A stretch of 64,000 nt of DNA from an uncultured Burkholderiales bacterium (GCA_903871545.1 CAIQHG010000059.1:1-64000); one strand, 5' to 3'. Counted from the stretch's first letter, positions 52,629 through 62,778 are shown. The notes: generated by a model from the letters alone, not told the origin. Translations and numbers: made by a program.

Positions 52629-53417
52629 TCAAAATTTTGAATTTATAATGAATTTAAATACCCATTTGTCTGACGCGTCATTCATACCTCGCCCAATTCC
52701 AGCGTTAAATTCATGGCCTAGGAGTTCCGAGTCCACCACCGCAAAAATAACCTTGCTGTTGCTATTGAAACTATCGAAATGGGTATATGGACCCAATTGA
52801 CTGTAGCTTTCAATTCCTAGTTGAGTTTTCTCAGCAACCTTGTAGTTAACCTTAAAGTCGATGTCCTCAGTCGGCTTCCCACTGCCTGAATTAAAGCTAC
52901 CATCTGTATTTAAATTAAAAGCAATATTCCAGTTCCCGAGATTCCATCCCCAAATTGCTTTGAGCTGTGCATCTCTTGGGTATTGGGAGACAGCCAAGGC
53001 TTGTTTACCGGTCTCAAAATTGAGACCCCAATAGATACCCTCAGTTTGGTGAGGAGCTATGTATTTCAACCTGACTTTAAAACCGTCACCGTTCCAATGA
53101 CCTTCGGTGTTTCTTGTCGATAACAGGTAAACACCAAGCTCTAATGTGTCGGTGAGACCAAGATTAAACTCTGGAGTGAGTCTGTATATATGATGAGGCG
53201 CCTGTTCGCCGGGGTACTGGGGAGTGGATCTGCCTGAAACAACATAATTATTGTGCCAATCGATGCTGTACTCCCCAGCATCTTCCTTATCATCTGTATA
53301 AACCTGGATTTCTTCTGAGGCTCCGTAGGCAAGAAACACGTGAAGCGACAGGCTCAAAATAAAACCTTTTACTATTCCCGTATAAATTCTGTGCCTGGAA
53401 CAATTACTTTTTATCAT
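52629..53417 (-). CDS. Exported beta-barrel-like protein, function unknown
   Basis: A 262-residue protein with a long signal peptide (hydrophobic core about 14-33) and an alternating-residue body with many aromatic residues, ending in Lys-Phe, as outer-membrane barrels often do. Repeating strands such as LTDTLELGVYLLSTR, IYWGLNFETGKQAL and IAFNLNTDGSF suggest ten or so strands. No plug or porin signature seen. It stands alone, convergent with the flavin monooxygenase gene. Function unknown; a small outer-membrane channel or structural barrel is an inference. Confidence 0.6.
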   Translation of the reverse strand: MIKSNCSRHRIYTGIVKGFILSLSLHVFLAYGASEEIQVYTDDKEDAGEYSIDWHNNYVVSGRSTPQYPGEQAPHHIYRLTPEFNLGLTDTLELGVYLLSTRNTEGHWNGDGFKVRLKYIAPHQTEGIYWGLNFETGKQALAVSQYPRDAQLKAIWGWNLGNWNIAFNLNTDGSFNSGSGKPTEDIDFKVNYKVAEKTQLGIESYSQLGPYTHFDSFNSNSKVIFAVVDSELLGHEFNAGIGRGMNDASDKWVFKFIINSKF

Positions 53418-53736
53418 TTTTTATTTTAATTATTTCAATATTTTTTAAGAAAATTTGTTTGAATACTGTGATTATTTAGCAGGGATAATTTTAATTAAAT
53501 TGAACTATAAGTGCAAATAATTATAAACCAAAGTACTCATTGTGGATTCGATTATCTTTTATTTACAACAAAGTGCACAAATCATTGAACTCGATAAAGT
53601 GAATCCATTTTATTTAAGCTTTTATTAAGCATTGTGTTTATAAAATGGCACATCCAAAAAGACAAGGGTTTTTATTGGTTGAACAATAAACTTTTCGTTA
53701 TTGTGTCGTAGCAAACTTAAAAAATTAAAATGAAAA
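53418..53736. other. AT-rich divergent intergenic region
   Basis: About 320 bases between the barrel-like gene (leftward) and the RND operon (rightward). Strongly AT-rich with no open frame of note. It must carry both promoters, but I see no convincing palindrome or metal-regulator box. Confidence 0.4.
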
Positions 53737-54969
53737 ATGAATTTATTTAAAACTCTAACTGAATTTGTCAGCGCGTACATGAATTCGGTTTCAGAAGCAC
53801 GAAATAAACGATTTTTAGTAACCGCTCGGAGCTTTGTTATTTTGGCTTTTGCATTTGGTTTGACTTCTTGCAAAAAGGCTGAAGAAAAGCCGCCTGAGCC
53901 TCCTGCTCGTTCAACTGTTGAGAAAAATTTTGTTGATTTAACCGATAAGCAATCCATTGCCTTTGTCATAAAGCCAGTGGCAGTAGCGAATTTTACTGCC
54001 CAGTTTACTGCCTACGGCAGCATCGATTTCAATGGCAACGCCTCGGTTCAAGTATTTACACCCTACCAGGGTAAGATTATTCAAACTTTCCTCGATTTGG
54101 GAGATGCTGTTAGCAAAGGCCAGCCACTGTACACAGTAGACAGTCCAGACTTAGCTACGGCCGAGTCTGCCTTACTTTCAGCCCGAGGTGTCTTTGATTT
54201 AGCAAACGCTACGCTCAGCAGAGCTAAGGAGCTTTATGCAGTCCGCTCAATTTCGTTGAAAGAGCTTGAGCAAAACACATCAGACCAAAATGCAGCGGAG
54301 GCAGCTCTCAAAGCTGCAAGAGAGGGTGTTCGAATTTATGGTAAATCAGTTGCTGAAATTCAAAAGTTAGAGTCTGATAAAAAAATTGACTCCGTTTTAA
54401 CTGTACTAAGCCCAATAAACGGACAAGTAGTCACGCGCAACGCGCAACCCGGACTGCTGGTCCAACCAGGTAACGCACCAGCCCCTTACGTGGTTGCAGA
54501 TGTTGTGAATAAATGGCTCATCATTAACGCCACAGAAGAGGACAGCACAAAACTTCGTGTAGGCCAAGATTTAGAAGTTAATGTCCCAGTACTTCCCAAT
54601 GAATCTTTTAGAGGAAGAATTAAAGTGATAGGTTCAGTTGTTGACCAAAGCACCCGTACGGTTTTAGTAAGGGCCGATATAAGTGATCCTAAAAAGATAC
54701 TTAGATCAGGTATGTATGCAACATATATAGTCAAAGGTGATAGCGTCATTAAATCCATCGGCGTGCCAGAGGAAGCTTTAGCCAGAGAAGGTGATGGTAC
54801 TTCGTCTATATGGGTGACTGAGGATGGTCGACGCATGTTTAAGAGAACCGTTACCTTGGGACTTAAATCAAACGGACTGGTTCAAATAACCAATGGATTG
54901 AAAGAAGGTGAGAGGGTAGCTACTACTGGCGCAATTTTCTTAAGCAATATGTTAGAGATTGACAAGTAA
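53737..54969 (+). CDS. RND efflux periplasmic adaptor (membrane fusion protein), lipoprotein
   Basis: A 410-residue adaptor of the CzcB/CusB-like membrane-fusion family. A basic N-terminus and hydrophobic core end in the lipobox LTSC (Cys45), so it is membrane-anchored; an ATG at about residue 15 is a possible start. Barrel-sandwich, alpha-hairpin (about 165-220) and beta-barrel domains follow in order: FTPYQGKIIQTFLDLGDAVSKGQPLY is typical of the lipoyl half, VLSPINGQVVTRNAQPGLLVQPG of the second half. First gene of a five-gene efflux unit. Confidence 0.88.
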   Translation: MNLFKTLTEFVSAYMNSVSEARNKRFLVTARSFVILAFAFGLTSCKKAEEKPPEPPARSTVEKNFVDLTDKQSIAFVIKPVAVANFTAQFTAYGSIDFNGNASVQVFTPYQGKIIQTFLDLGDAVSKGQPLYTVDSPDLATAESALLSARGVFDLANATLSRAKELYAVRSISLKELEQNTSDQNAAEAALKAAREGVRIYGKSVAEIQKLESDKKIDSVLTVLSPINGQVVTRNAQPGLLVQPGNAPAPYVVADVVNKWLIINATEEDSTKLRVGQDLEVNVPVLPNESFRGRIKVIGSVVDQSTRTVLVRADISDPKKILRSGMYATYIVKGDSVIKSIGVPEEALAREGDGTSSIWVTEDGRRMFKRTVTLGLKSNGLVQITNGLKEGERVATTGAIFLSNMLEIDK

Positions 54970-55040
54970 TTTTCCTGAAATTGAAACTATAAAAAACTGT
55001 CTACCTTTTCATTCCATCTTAATTTACTAGAGAAATACCT

Positions 55041-58000
55041 GTGATCAAGTCTCTCATTGCTTTTGGTCTATCTCGGCGTCCGATTATTATGTTGGGCCTT
55101 TTGGTATTTATAGGTGCGGGCTTAATGGCTTTTACAAACCTAAATATTGAAGCTTACCCTAATCCAGCCCCAGTGATTTTAGAAATTACTGCTCAAGCGC
55201 CCGGACTCTCCGCAGAGGAGATGGAGAAGTACTACACCGTTCCAATGGAAATAGGCTTGTATCCCACACCTGGGATTGACAACATACGTTCAACTTCTTT
55301 TTACGGGCTATCTTTTGTTCGAGTTACTTTTAAATACGGTGTAGACTTTTATTTTGCCTACTCTCAGGCTGGTATAAGCCTGCAGCAAAATGTGAACTTG
55401 CCTGGCAACTTGGTTCCCACAATTCAGCAGTCAAGCTTGGTGGGCGAAATCTACAGATACCAATTAGTTGGTCCAAAGGACTTTGGAGTTACTAATCTTA
55501 GGACCGTTCAAGAATGGATCGTATCGAGACGCCTAAATACAATTCCTGGCATTGTCCAGGTTAATAGCTGGGGAGGAACCACGAAAGAATTTCAGGTTCA
55601 AGTTGATCTGCCCAAGCTACAGGCCTTTAACATCACTCTTCCACAAATAGTATCTGCCATTGGAAATTCTAATTTAAACGTCGGTGGAAGGGAAATTTCA
55701 TTTGGACAACAGTCTGTAAATATTCGCGGCATTGGATTGATAAACACGGGTGGAGATGACGACATCACTCAGGGGTATAGAACGAAAGATATAGAAAACA
55801 TCGTCCTAGCTCAGACAAATGGAGTGCCGATCAGGGTCAAAGACATTGGTAAAGTAGTTGTGGGTTATGTACCCAGACTTGGTATAGCAGGAAAAGATAA
55901 AGAAGATGATGTTGTAGCTGCAATTGTTGTGATGGCACGCAATCAACACACCAATAACATGATGCCAAAAGTTAAAGCCATGATGGAGGCTTTGAATACG
56001 GATGGCAGTTTGCCCGCTGGTGTCAAGGTGGTCTCCTATTACGATCGTTCAGGTTTGGTAGGAGTAACAACGCATACTGTGTTGGAAAATTTAGTTGTGG
56101 GCTGTTTATTGGTATTTTTCATTCAATGGATCTTTTTAGGCGATATCAGAAGTGCAATTATTGTTGGAGTTAATATTCCTTTTGCTTTGCTATTCAGTAT
56201 TATTATTTTAGTAATGAGGGACGAGGACGCAAATTTATTATCCATTGGAGCAGTTGATTTTGGAATTATTGTTGATTCGGCAGTTATTCTTGTTGAAAAC
56301 ATTTTTAGAAACTTTCAAGGAAATCAAAAACACCTTTTACAAGACCTGGCAGCAGGAAAATTAAATGTTGATCCCTCAATTGGTGACGGGGACGGCGAGT
56401 TGACACCGCCTTGGTCAGATCGACTGAAAATGATATTCATAAGTGCGTGTCAGGTCGATAAAGCTGTTTTATTTTCTGTGGCTATTACGGTTGCAGCCTT
56501 TATACCTTTATTCACTATGCAAGGGGTAGAGGGACAAATTTTTGGTCCAATGGCTAAAACATACGCCTACGCTTTATCCGGCGCTTTAATTGCAACTTTC
56601 ACAATTACGCCAGTACTAGCCTCATTTATGTTGCCCGAACATATCGAGGAGGTTGAAACCATTATCGTTAGGGGATTAAGGAAAGTATACGAACCGGTGC
56701 TTCATTGGTCACTTATTAATCGTAAACAGATTATGACTATTGGCGGGGCATTTATGCTTTTCACGATAATTTTGGGAGCTAGACTTGGATCAGAGTTTTT
56801 GCCTGCCTTGGAGGAAGGCAATTTATGGATTCGTGCGGCTATGCCCATGACCATGTCTTTAAATGCAGGCACCGAGCCGGCTGCAAAGATGAGGGAAATC
56901 TTACTCAGGCACCCTGAGGTTATCACTGTAGTTTCCCAACACGGTCGTCCTGATAACGGAAGCGACGCATCTCCTTTCTCTAATGTTGAACTCTTTGTGC
57001 CATTAAAGCCATACGACGAGTGGCCAAGAGGTGAAACTAAGGAGGAACTGGTTGCTGCGGTAAAAAAAGAATTTGATAATGAATTACCTGGTATAGTTTT
57101 TAATTTCTCCCAGTACATTCAAGATAACGTGGAGGAGTCCTTATCCGGTGTTAAGGGCGCAAATTCCGTGAAAATCATAGGACCAAATTTAGAGCACCTT
57201 GAAAAATATGCTGTCCAAATACGCGATTTGATGACCAACATCCAGGGAGTTGAAGATCTGGGTATCTTCAACGTAATGGGTCAACCCAACTTAAATATTA
57301 AAATCAACCGGGAAAAAGCAGCCCGTTACGGTTTAAACACAGGCGATATCAATACAGTCATTCAAGCTGGCTTGGCCGGGGCAAGTGCAACAACAGTCTT
57401 AGAAGGACCAAGGCAGTTCAATTTGTCAGTTCGAATGGCAGAACCGTACCGCAATCAAATTGACAAAGTTAAGCTTTTAAAGGTGGGTTATCAAACCGCA
57501 AATGGCTCCATCGCTTACATTCCCTTGGGTCAGTTAGCAGACGTTACATTAGATACTGGGGTGGCTTATGTCTATCATGAATCTTCAGCTAGATTCATCC
57601 CTATTAAGTTCAGTGTTCGCGGAAGAGACCTAGGGGGAACCGTTGCTGAAGCTCAAGAGGTTATTGAAAAAAATATAAAACTAGAGCGAGGGTACCGAAT
57701 TGTTTGGGCGGGTGAATTTGAAGATTTACAAAAAGCCAAGGCTCGTCTTATTCTAATAGTCCCGCTCAGTATGGTGCTCATTGTGATTCTCTTGTTTTGC
57801 TTATTCAATTCTTGGCGGGATAGTTTTTTAGTTCTTGCAGGACTTCCTTTTGCCATTGGTGGAGGAATAATGGGTCTTTCTATTGCTGGTTTAGATTTTA
57901 GTATCTCAGCTGCAATTGGTTTCATTTCTTTGTTTGGCATCACAATCATGAATGGTATTTTGATGACCACTTACTTTAATCATACATTTTTGAGCACAGA

Positions 58001-58259
58001 TCAAAATGTAATTGATTCCATGTTCCACGCTGCAAGCCAAAGAATGAGGCCTATGCTGATGACGGCGTGGTCTGCTTGTATCGGACTGTTTCCGGCTGCC
58101 ATTTCTCACGGAATCGGCAGTCAGGTCCAAAAACCTTTGGCAACTGTTGTGGTGGGTGGCTTACTTATTGGGCCAATTATGCTTTTGATCGTTGTTCCCG
58201 CGCTTTGTACTTTCTTTATTAAAGACAAGACCAAGTCAGCAAAAGTATCAACAGGTTGA
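55041..58259 (+). CDS. RND efflux pump, heavy-metal (CzcA) type
   Basis: A 1072-residue inner-membrane RND pump with 12 predicted helices. In TM4 the proton-relay motif DFGIIVDSAVILVEN has D406, D412 and E419 with the spacing of the CzcA charges, which marks the heavy-metal subfamily, but Ser413 replaces the usual Gly. The periplasmic loops (about 35-340 and 565-870) are of normal size. The start is GTG at 55041. It follows the adaptor after 71 bases and its TGA overlaps the ATG of the next gene by one base. The metal cannot be told from sequence; a non-metal substrate is possible. Confidence 0.88.
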   Translation: MIKSLIAFGLSRRPIIMLGLLVFIGAGLMAFTNLNIEAYPNPAPVILEITAQAPGLSAEEMEKYYTVPMEIGLYPTPGIDNIRSTSFYGLSFVRVTFKYGVDFYFAYSQAGISLQQNVNLPGNLVPTIQQSSLVGEIYRYQLVGPKDFGVTNLRTVQEWIVSRRLNTIPGIVQVNSWGGTTKEFQVQVDLPKLQAFNITLPQIVSAIGNSNLNVGGREISFGQQSVNIRGIGLINTGGDDDITQGYRTKDIENIVLAQTNGVPIRVKDIGKVVVGYVPRLGIAGKDKEDDVVAAIVVMARNQHTNNMMPKVKAMMEALNTDGSLPAGVKVVSYYDRSGLVGVTTHTVLENLVVGCLLVFFIQWIFLGDIRSAIIVGVNIPFALLFSIIILVMRDEDANLLSIGAVDFGIIVDSAVILVENIFRNFQGNQKHLLQDLAAGKLNVDPSIGDGDGELTPPWSDRLKMIFISACQVDKAVLFSVAITVAAFIPLFTMQGVEGQIFGPMAKTYAYALSGALIATFTITPVLASFMLPEHIEEVETIIVRGLRKVYEPVLHWSLINRKQIMTIGGAFMLFTIILGARLGSEFLPALEEGNLWIRAAMPMTMSLNAGTEPAAKMREILLRHPEVITVVSQHGRPDNGSDASPFSNVELFVPLKPYDEWPRGETKEELVAAVKKEFDNELPGIVFNFSQYIQDNVEESLSGVKGANSVKIIGPNLEHLEKYAVQIRDLMTNIQGVEDLGIFNVMGQPNLNIKINREKAARYGLNTGDINTVIQAGLAGASATTVLEGPRQFNLSVRMAEPYRNQIDKVKLLKVGYQTANGSIAYIPLGQLADVTLDTGVAYVYHESSARFIPIKFSVRGRDLGGTVAEAQEVIEKNIKLERGYRIVWAGEFEDLQKAKARLILIVPLSMVLIVILLFCLFNSWRDSFLVLAGLPFAIGGGIMGLSIAGLDFSISAAIGFISLFGITIMNGILMTTYFNHTFLSTDQNVIDSMFHAASQRMRPMLMTAWSACIGLFPAAISHGIGSQVQKPLATVVVGGLLIGPIMLLIVVPALCTFFIKDKTKSAKVSTG

Positions 58260-58603
58260 TGAAAGTTGGCTCTTTTTTGAAAATCAAAAAAATGAATATC
58301 AATCATTCATTAAAATTTTTCTTGATCGCTTTGATTACGGGGTTGTTTGGCTATGAGTCTCTAGCCATCACGAAAGAGGTGCCGAGGGCATCAAAATCGA
58401 TGCCTGGCGCCTTACCAACAGCTTCTTCCGCTACAAACGGCCAATTGGGTGCAAAAAGTATTTCAACGCGTGAGTCCCAAAACTCTTCCCTGGGAGGACC
58501 AACCAGTGGGGCATTTAATTCAGTTCCAATAACTAAAAAAAATCAAACTAATCAAATAGATACTTCTTCGAGTAACTCAGTTGTAAGCGGGAAAATTAAC
58601 TAA
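58259..58603 (+). CDS. Small Ser/Thr-rich exported protein in the RND operon
   Basis: About 114 residues from ATG 58259, which overlaps the RND stop codon (TGATG); a later ATG at 58292 would shorten it. A signal peptide follows (core about 18-32, cleavage near SLA). The mature part is about 75 residues of low complexity: Ser, Asn, Thr and Gly, no Cys and no recognisable motif, ending in GKIN. It looks unstructured, like a periplasmic linker or small secreted protein. Two bases separate it from the next gene. Unknown function. Confidence 0.55.
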   Translation: MKVGSFLKIKKMNINHSLKFFLIALITGLFGYESLAITKEVPRASKSMPGALPTASSATNGQLGAKSISTRESQNSSLGGPTSGAFNSVPITKKNQTNQIDTSSSNSVVSGKIN

Positions 58604-58604
58604 T

Positions 58605-59387
58605 ATGCCAAATCTTAGTGTCTCTACGAAGTTAAAGCTCAGTGAAAAATCATTTCAAATGACTGAATTTAGTTTGCCTGTAATACTGAAAAAAATAGAT
58701 CTTATTTGTCGTTTTTTAAGTGCGTACAAATTCAATTTTAAGAACAACTTTGATAATTTCAGGTTCATTTTTTTAGCAGCAATGTGTCAAGTTTGTTTTG
58801 AATACTTGCCTTTTGTAGCCTGGTTTACTTGGCCTTTTCTTGTCTATCTGAGCGTGCAGACCGTAGTTGTAGTAAGGCCCGAAAATATCGGTTACTTCAA
58901 ATACATTGCCTCTATATTCTCAAGTTTAAAGGCTAAAGGGGAGGTTTTAATTGCTTTAGCGTTGTATGCAGGTTTAAGTTTAATTATTTTTCGAGCCTTA
59001 ATGGAGTTCTTTATTTGGTTAAAAATAGAAAGCGCTTACATACCTGACATCGTTTTAACTTTACTGCCTTTCACGGCTTCGCAGGCTTTTGCATATTTAT
59101 TCATTGCTCAGTGCGCCTCTCACCTAAGTGTTGATGATCGTGATCCCTTTAATGTCCTAAATTTGTCGACTAGAGACTTGGTTTTATCTCCAATGTCGAC
59201 CTTAACAATTTTGATTTTGCAGTCAACGTTGCTGTCATATTTTGCGGTCACACTATCTGTTCACTATAAGATGCCTAATCTATCTACATTTTTAGGCCAT
59301 GCTCCGTTTGCTTTTTTAGTGTTGATTTGGGTTTGTGGGCAGCCAAAAGATAAACAACCTAAATCTTGGATTGAGAATTTAAAATGA
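58605..59387 (+). CDS. Membrane protein in the RND operon, function unknown
   Basis: A 260-residue protein with a polar N-terminus (about 1-45) and about four or five membrane helices (near 50-85, 105-130, 140-165, 195-215 and 230-245). A few charged residues lie in the loops (ASHLSVDDRDPFN about 170-182). I recognise no transporter family signature. It overlaps the start of the outer-membrane factor gene by four bases (ATGA), so it is translationally coupled to the efflux system and probably functions with it. Confidence 0.6.
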   Translation: MPNLSVSTKLKLSEKSFQMTEFSLPVILKKIDLICRFLSAYKFNFKNNFDNFRFIFLAAMCQVCFEYLPFVAWFTWPFLVYLSVQTVVVVRPENIGYFKYIASIFSSLKAKGEVLIALALYAGLSLIIFRALMEFFIWLKIESAYIPDIVLTLLPFTASQAFAYLFIAQCASHLSVDDRDPFNVLNLSTRDLVLSPMSTLTILILQSTLLSYFAVTLSVHYKMPNLSTFLGHAPFAFLVLIWVCGQPKDKQPKSWIENLK

Positions 59388-60850
59388 TCGCTACAAAACA
59401 GAGTTTTAACGAATATGCAATTCATACGATTTTGGGTGCATTAATAGTCTCCTTAAGCGCGTGCGTAGTAGGTCCTGATTTTAAAAAACCAGATTTACCA
59501 ATTAGCAACTCCTTTACTAGGGAACAAAAAGCTGCAGACTCTAAACAGGCGGGGTTAGTTGGTGCTGATTGGTGGAAAAACTACGAAAGCCCTGAGCTTA
59601 ATAAACTTGTTGATTTAGCCTTAAAACATAATTCAAATATCGCCTCCGCCACTTCCAATTTAAAACTGGCTCAACAAAACACGATTGCACAACAGGGCTA
59701 CTACTTTCCTATCATCACAGCGGGTACAAGTAGGACCATCCTAAACAATGGTGTGAGTGGGAGTTCTAGTTTAAATGGTATTGGCGGTGCAGGTCCGGGT
59801 GTTGGCGCACCCACTTATTCAGTAAATAATGCTGGTCTGAGTGTAGGATTCGTGCCAGATATTTTTGGTGGCAATAGGCGTGCTGTTGAGTCTTTAAAGG
59901 GAATAGAAAACAATGCCAAATATCAATTGGCTGCATTACAAATTACAGTCGTAACCACAGTCATTCAGACTGTTTCACAAGAGACTACGCTTCGAGAAGA
60001 GTTACGTCTAGCAATCGCTGCCGAGCAATCTGCTTCAAAACAGTTAGAGCACCTACGCAGGATGACTGCAATTGGCTACAACAGTGGTGTGGATTTGGCA
60101 TCTCAGGAATCCGCTTATGCAGCAGTTTCATCCCAATTACCTGTTCTGCGTAAATTGCATGACCAGTCAATTGACATGCTCAACGTCTTGTGCGGCGAAT
60201 TTCCGAGCGCAATGTTAAATATTCCTAATATTGACTCAATAAAAGTTCCTAAGGAATTGCCTTCAGCGGTCCCAAGTGCGTGGATTGAGAACAGACCAGA
60301 CGTTAAAGCAGCGGAGGAAATTGTTCGCTCCAGTAATGCTCAAATCGGTGTCGCAATTGCGGCTATGATTCCGCAAATTTCAATCAGCGGTTTTACTGGC
60401 GCAACAGCCGGTGCTTTTTCATCTCTTAAAAACACTTTAAATAGAAGCTGGTCAGAAACACTTAATGTAAATCAAACCGTATTTGCTGGTGGCACTTTAC
60501 TTGCCCGCAAACGGGCAGCTGAAGCTAATTTGGAGTCCTCCCTGAGCCAATATAAAACGGCTGTGCTAACCGCCTTTCAAAACGTGGCAGATACTCTTTA
60601 TGCTATTGATCAAGACAAGGCCAGTTGGGAGATCGCAAAGAAAAATGTTGAAGCTACCCGAAAAATCTATCAACACGTTCAAACTCAATACGACAAAGGC
60701 TATGCATCTGAGCCCGCCTTGTTAAGTGCAGAGCAAGCATACCTCATCTCCGATATCAATCGCGTTCAAGCCTATGCTCTTTACTTGGGTGACACAGCAG
60801 CCTTGTATCAATCCTTGGGAGGCGGGTGGTCTGGGCCTGATAAAAAGTAA
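59384..60850 (+). CDS. Outer-membrane efflux lipoprotein, NodT/OprM type
   Basis: A 488-residue TolC-family outer-membrane factor. Lipobox LSAC (Cys27) followed by VVGPDFKKPDLP, the characteristic OprM/NodT N-terminus. Two OEP repeats (about 60-250 and 285-480) carry the typical segments WWKNYESPELNKLVDLAL, ENRPDVKAAEEIVRSSNAQIG (about 305-325) and AFQNVADTLYAIDQD. It completes the RND efflux complex with the adaptor and the pump. Last gene of the operon, convergent with the SRAP gene. Confidence 0.92.
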   Translation: MIATKQSFNEYAIHTILGALIVSLSACVVGPDFKKPDLPISNSFTREQKAADSKQAGLVGADWWKNYESPELNKLVDLALKHNSNIASATSNLKLAQQNTIAQQGYYFPIITAGTSRTILNNGVSGSSSLNGIGGAGPGVGAPTYSVNNAGLSVGFVPDIFGGNRRAVESLKGIENNAKYQLAALQITVVTTVIQTVSQETTLREELRLAIAAEQSASKQLEHLRRMTAIGYNSGVDLASQESAYAAVSSQLPVLRKLHDQSIDMLNVLCGEFPSAMLNIPNIDSIKVPKELPSAVPSAWIENRPDVKAAEEIVRSSNAQIGVAIAAMIPQISISGFTGATAGAFSSLKNTLNRSWSETLNVNQTVFAGGTLLARKRAAEANLESSLSQYKTAVLTAFQNVADTLYAIDQDKASWEIAKKNVEATRKIYQHVQTQYDKGYASEPALLSAEQAYLISDINRVQAYALYLGDTAALYQSLGGGWSGPDKK

Positions 60851-60910
60851 AGCATAACTTATAAATAAGTACATTAGTCAATGAGTTCAAAAACCAGTCT
60901 TTTTTGTTTC

Positions 60911-61552
60911 TCAAAAACGGGTAGTTAAAAGATTTGCCTCAAATGGTTTAATGTACTTCAAGCAAGAGTCGTCTGTGGATTGCAACCAATTGAAGTAGTC
61001 ATTCTCATCCAATATAGCAACCATCCGTTTTTCCTCGCCTGGCTTATGAAATCTTTGCATTAAAGCGTGTTCATCAGCGTTGATGGTTAACATGCTAAAG
61101 CTTCTTAGTATTTCACCGCTTGGTGCTCTCCAACCGGTCCAAATGCCTGCTATTCCAAGAGGCTTTAAATCAGCGCGGAATATTTTAGTACTTATTGCTT
61201 TGCCGCTTTTCCAATCGGGTTCGTAAATGGCCTCTGCTGGGATGATACATAACCTTTTAAGTCGCCATGCGTCTTTAAATGAGGGTTTATCAGCCACTGT
61301 TTCAATTCTGGCATTGTAAGTATGTCTAGCTATTTTTGTGTCTTTAGACCAGTGGGGGATGAGTCCAAAGCTACCCGTTAAGGATTCAAAGTTATTTGAA
61401 ATATCTCTTTCTTGGGTGTTTGCAGTTTTTAATCTTATGAAGGTTGATTCATATGAGGGCCAAACATCAAATAACGCCTTTTCAGGGAGCTCCAACTTAA
61501 AAAAAGCCTTAAAGCGCTCGGGGTCCCTTATGCTTTCAAAGTGTGCACACAT
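60911..61552 (-). CDS. SRAP (YedK/HMCES) family DNA-abasic-site protein
   Basis: A 213-residue protein of the SOS-response-associated peptidase family, which forms a thiazolidine crosslink with abasic sites in single-stranded DNA. The catalytic Cys is residue 2 after Met removal (MCAHFES). Conserved elements follow in order: the HWSKDTK segment (about 78-84), the NARIETVADKPSF stretch (about 90-102) with the catalytic Asn, the AEAIYEPDW Glu (about 116-124), and the C-terminal His stretch MQRFHKPGEEKRMVAIL. The His motif is slightly longer than the usual HxRMP form. Convergent with the efflux operon. Confidence 0.9.
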   Translation of the reverse strand: MCAHFESIRDPERFKAFFKLELPEKALFDVWPSYESTFIRLKTANTQERDISNNFESLTGSFGLIPHWSKDTKIARHTYNARIETVADKPSFKDAWRLKRLCIIPAEAIYEPDWKSGKAISTKIFRADLKPLGIAGIWTGWRAPSGEILRSFSMLTINADEHALMQRFHKPGEEKRMVAILDENDYFNWLQSTDDSCLKYIKPFEANLLTTRF

Positions 61553-61567
61553 ATAGATGCCGAAGCG

Positions 61568-62731
61568 TTAACTAAGCGCTTTCCAAATGTCTCGCTCAAG
61601 TTGAGTGGTCTTAGACGTATCATTAATTTGCTCTGTCAGTAGATGTGCTTTCTCATTAAGGGCTAGTCTACGAAGAGTGTTTATTTCTTTTCGGTATTCC
61701 TCAAGGGTAAGTTCAATGGAGACATTTCCAATAGTTATTTCGTTGGAATTAGCGGCCCCCTTTTCTAGATCAAGCCTTGCGAATATTTCATCTACAACTT
61801 CCTTTGACAGATGAAGACGTTCCGCCTCTAACTCTAAATTGCGTCTATCTTCCTTTGTAAACTGATCGCTTGTGACTAGTTTTCTAACATCATCTTCAAA
61901 TACCTTTCTGTCTAAACGTAATTGATCTGTGAAAGAGGAGGCCATTAGACCTGCAGGGATGGCAAATATACCGATCCCGACAAAACTGACAATAACGGTC
62001 ATCAGCCTTCCTAATGGAGTAATTGGAGTGATGTCACCATAGCCCACGCTTGCCAAAGTTATCACAGCCCAGTACATGGAGGTAGGAATGCTCTCAAATT
62101 TATCTGGCTGTGTGTCATGTTCAAACAAGTAACCAAGGCTTGCGGTAAGGACGATCATTAAAATCATCATGAAAGCAGCGGCCAACAAAACATATTTTTC
62201 TCGTTGAACTGCCTTTAAAAGCGTAATCAGCGTGCCTGTGTAACGGGTTAGTTTTAAGAGTCTTGTTAATCGGAAAATCCTTAAAAACCTTAAGTCGTAG
62301 GATTTATTTGCAAATAAGGAAATGTAAAAGGGGGAAATTGCAAGTAAATCAATCAAAGAGCCTATTGAAAAAATATACTTTATTCTTCCCTTGAATGGTC
62401 CACTGTAAGTAGACACTTCACAGCAACAATAAACTCTTAATATATATTCAGTTGAGAAAATAATAACTGTTATGAGATCAAGGGTTTTAAATTCTAGAGA
62501 CCAAACGGAGTTAATTGATTGGACTGTCTCTAAGACTATACACACAACTGATGTCAGTACCGCATAAATTACAACATAGTCAATGTATTTATTAATATCA
62601 TAGGAGTGGGGAGTTGGGTGTAATAACGAAAAAACAGTTTGTCTAAGACTTCTTTGTCTATTATTTACGATGAACTTTACTATGTTTTGATATACGTTGG
62701 CAACTGGCTTTAAATGTGTTCCAACAATCAT
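61568..62731 (-). CDS. Voltage-gated potassium channel, single-sensor paralogue
   Basis: A 387-residue potassium channel of the six-helix type. S1-S4 lie at about 50-165, with S4 in RFLRIFRLTRLLKLTR (Arg at three-residue spacing), the pore loop carries SVGYGD (228-233), and S6 is FAIPAGLMASSF. It is clearly homologous to residues about 170-556 of the channel at 28438, including the linker before S1 (RQRSLRQTVFSLL versus RTFRQKMHAIV) and the C-terminal helical region, but has no additional N-terminal sensor. The upstream ~30 residues are amphipathic. It stands next to the SRAP gene. Confidence 0.88.
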   Translation of the reverse strand: MIVGTHLKPVANVYQNIVKFIVNNRQRSLRQTVFSLLHPTPHSYDINKYIDYVVIYAVLTSVVCIVLETVQSINSVWSLEFKTLDLITVIIFSTEYILRVYCCCEVSTYSGPFKGRIKYIFSIGSLIDLLAISPFYISLFANKSYDLRFLRIFRLTRLLKLTRYTGTLITLLKAVQREKYVLLAAAFMMILMIVLTASLGYLFEHDTQPDKFESIPTSMYWAVITLASVGYGDITPITPLGRLMTVIVSFVGIGIFAIPAGLMASSFTDQLRLDRKVFEDDVRKLVTSDQFTKEDRRNLELEAERLHLSKEVVDEIFARLDLEKGAANSNEITIGNVSIELTLEEYRKEINTLRRLALNEKAHLLTEQINDTSKTTQLERDIWKALS

Positions 62732-62778
62732 AATAAGAATAGGGCAGACAAATGTTTATTTATTGAATGGTCAATAAT

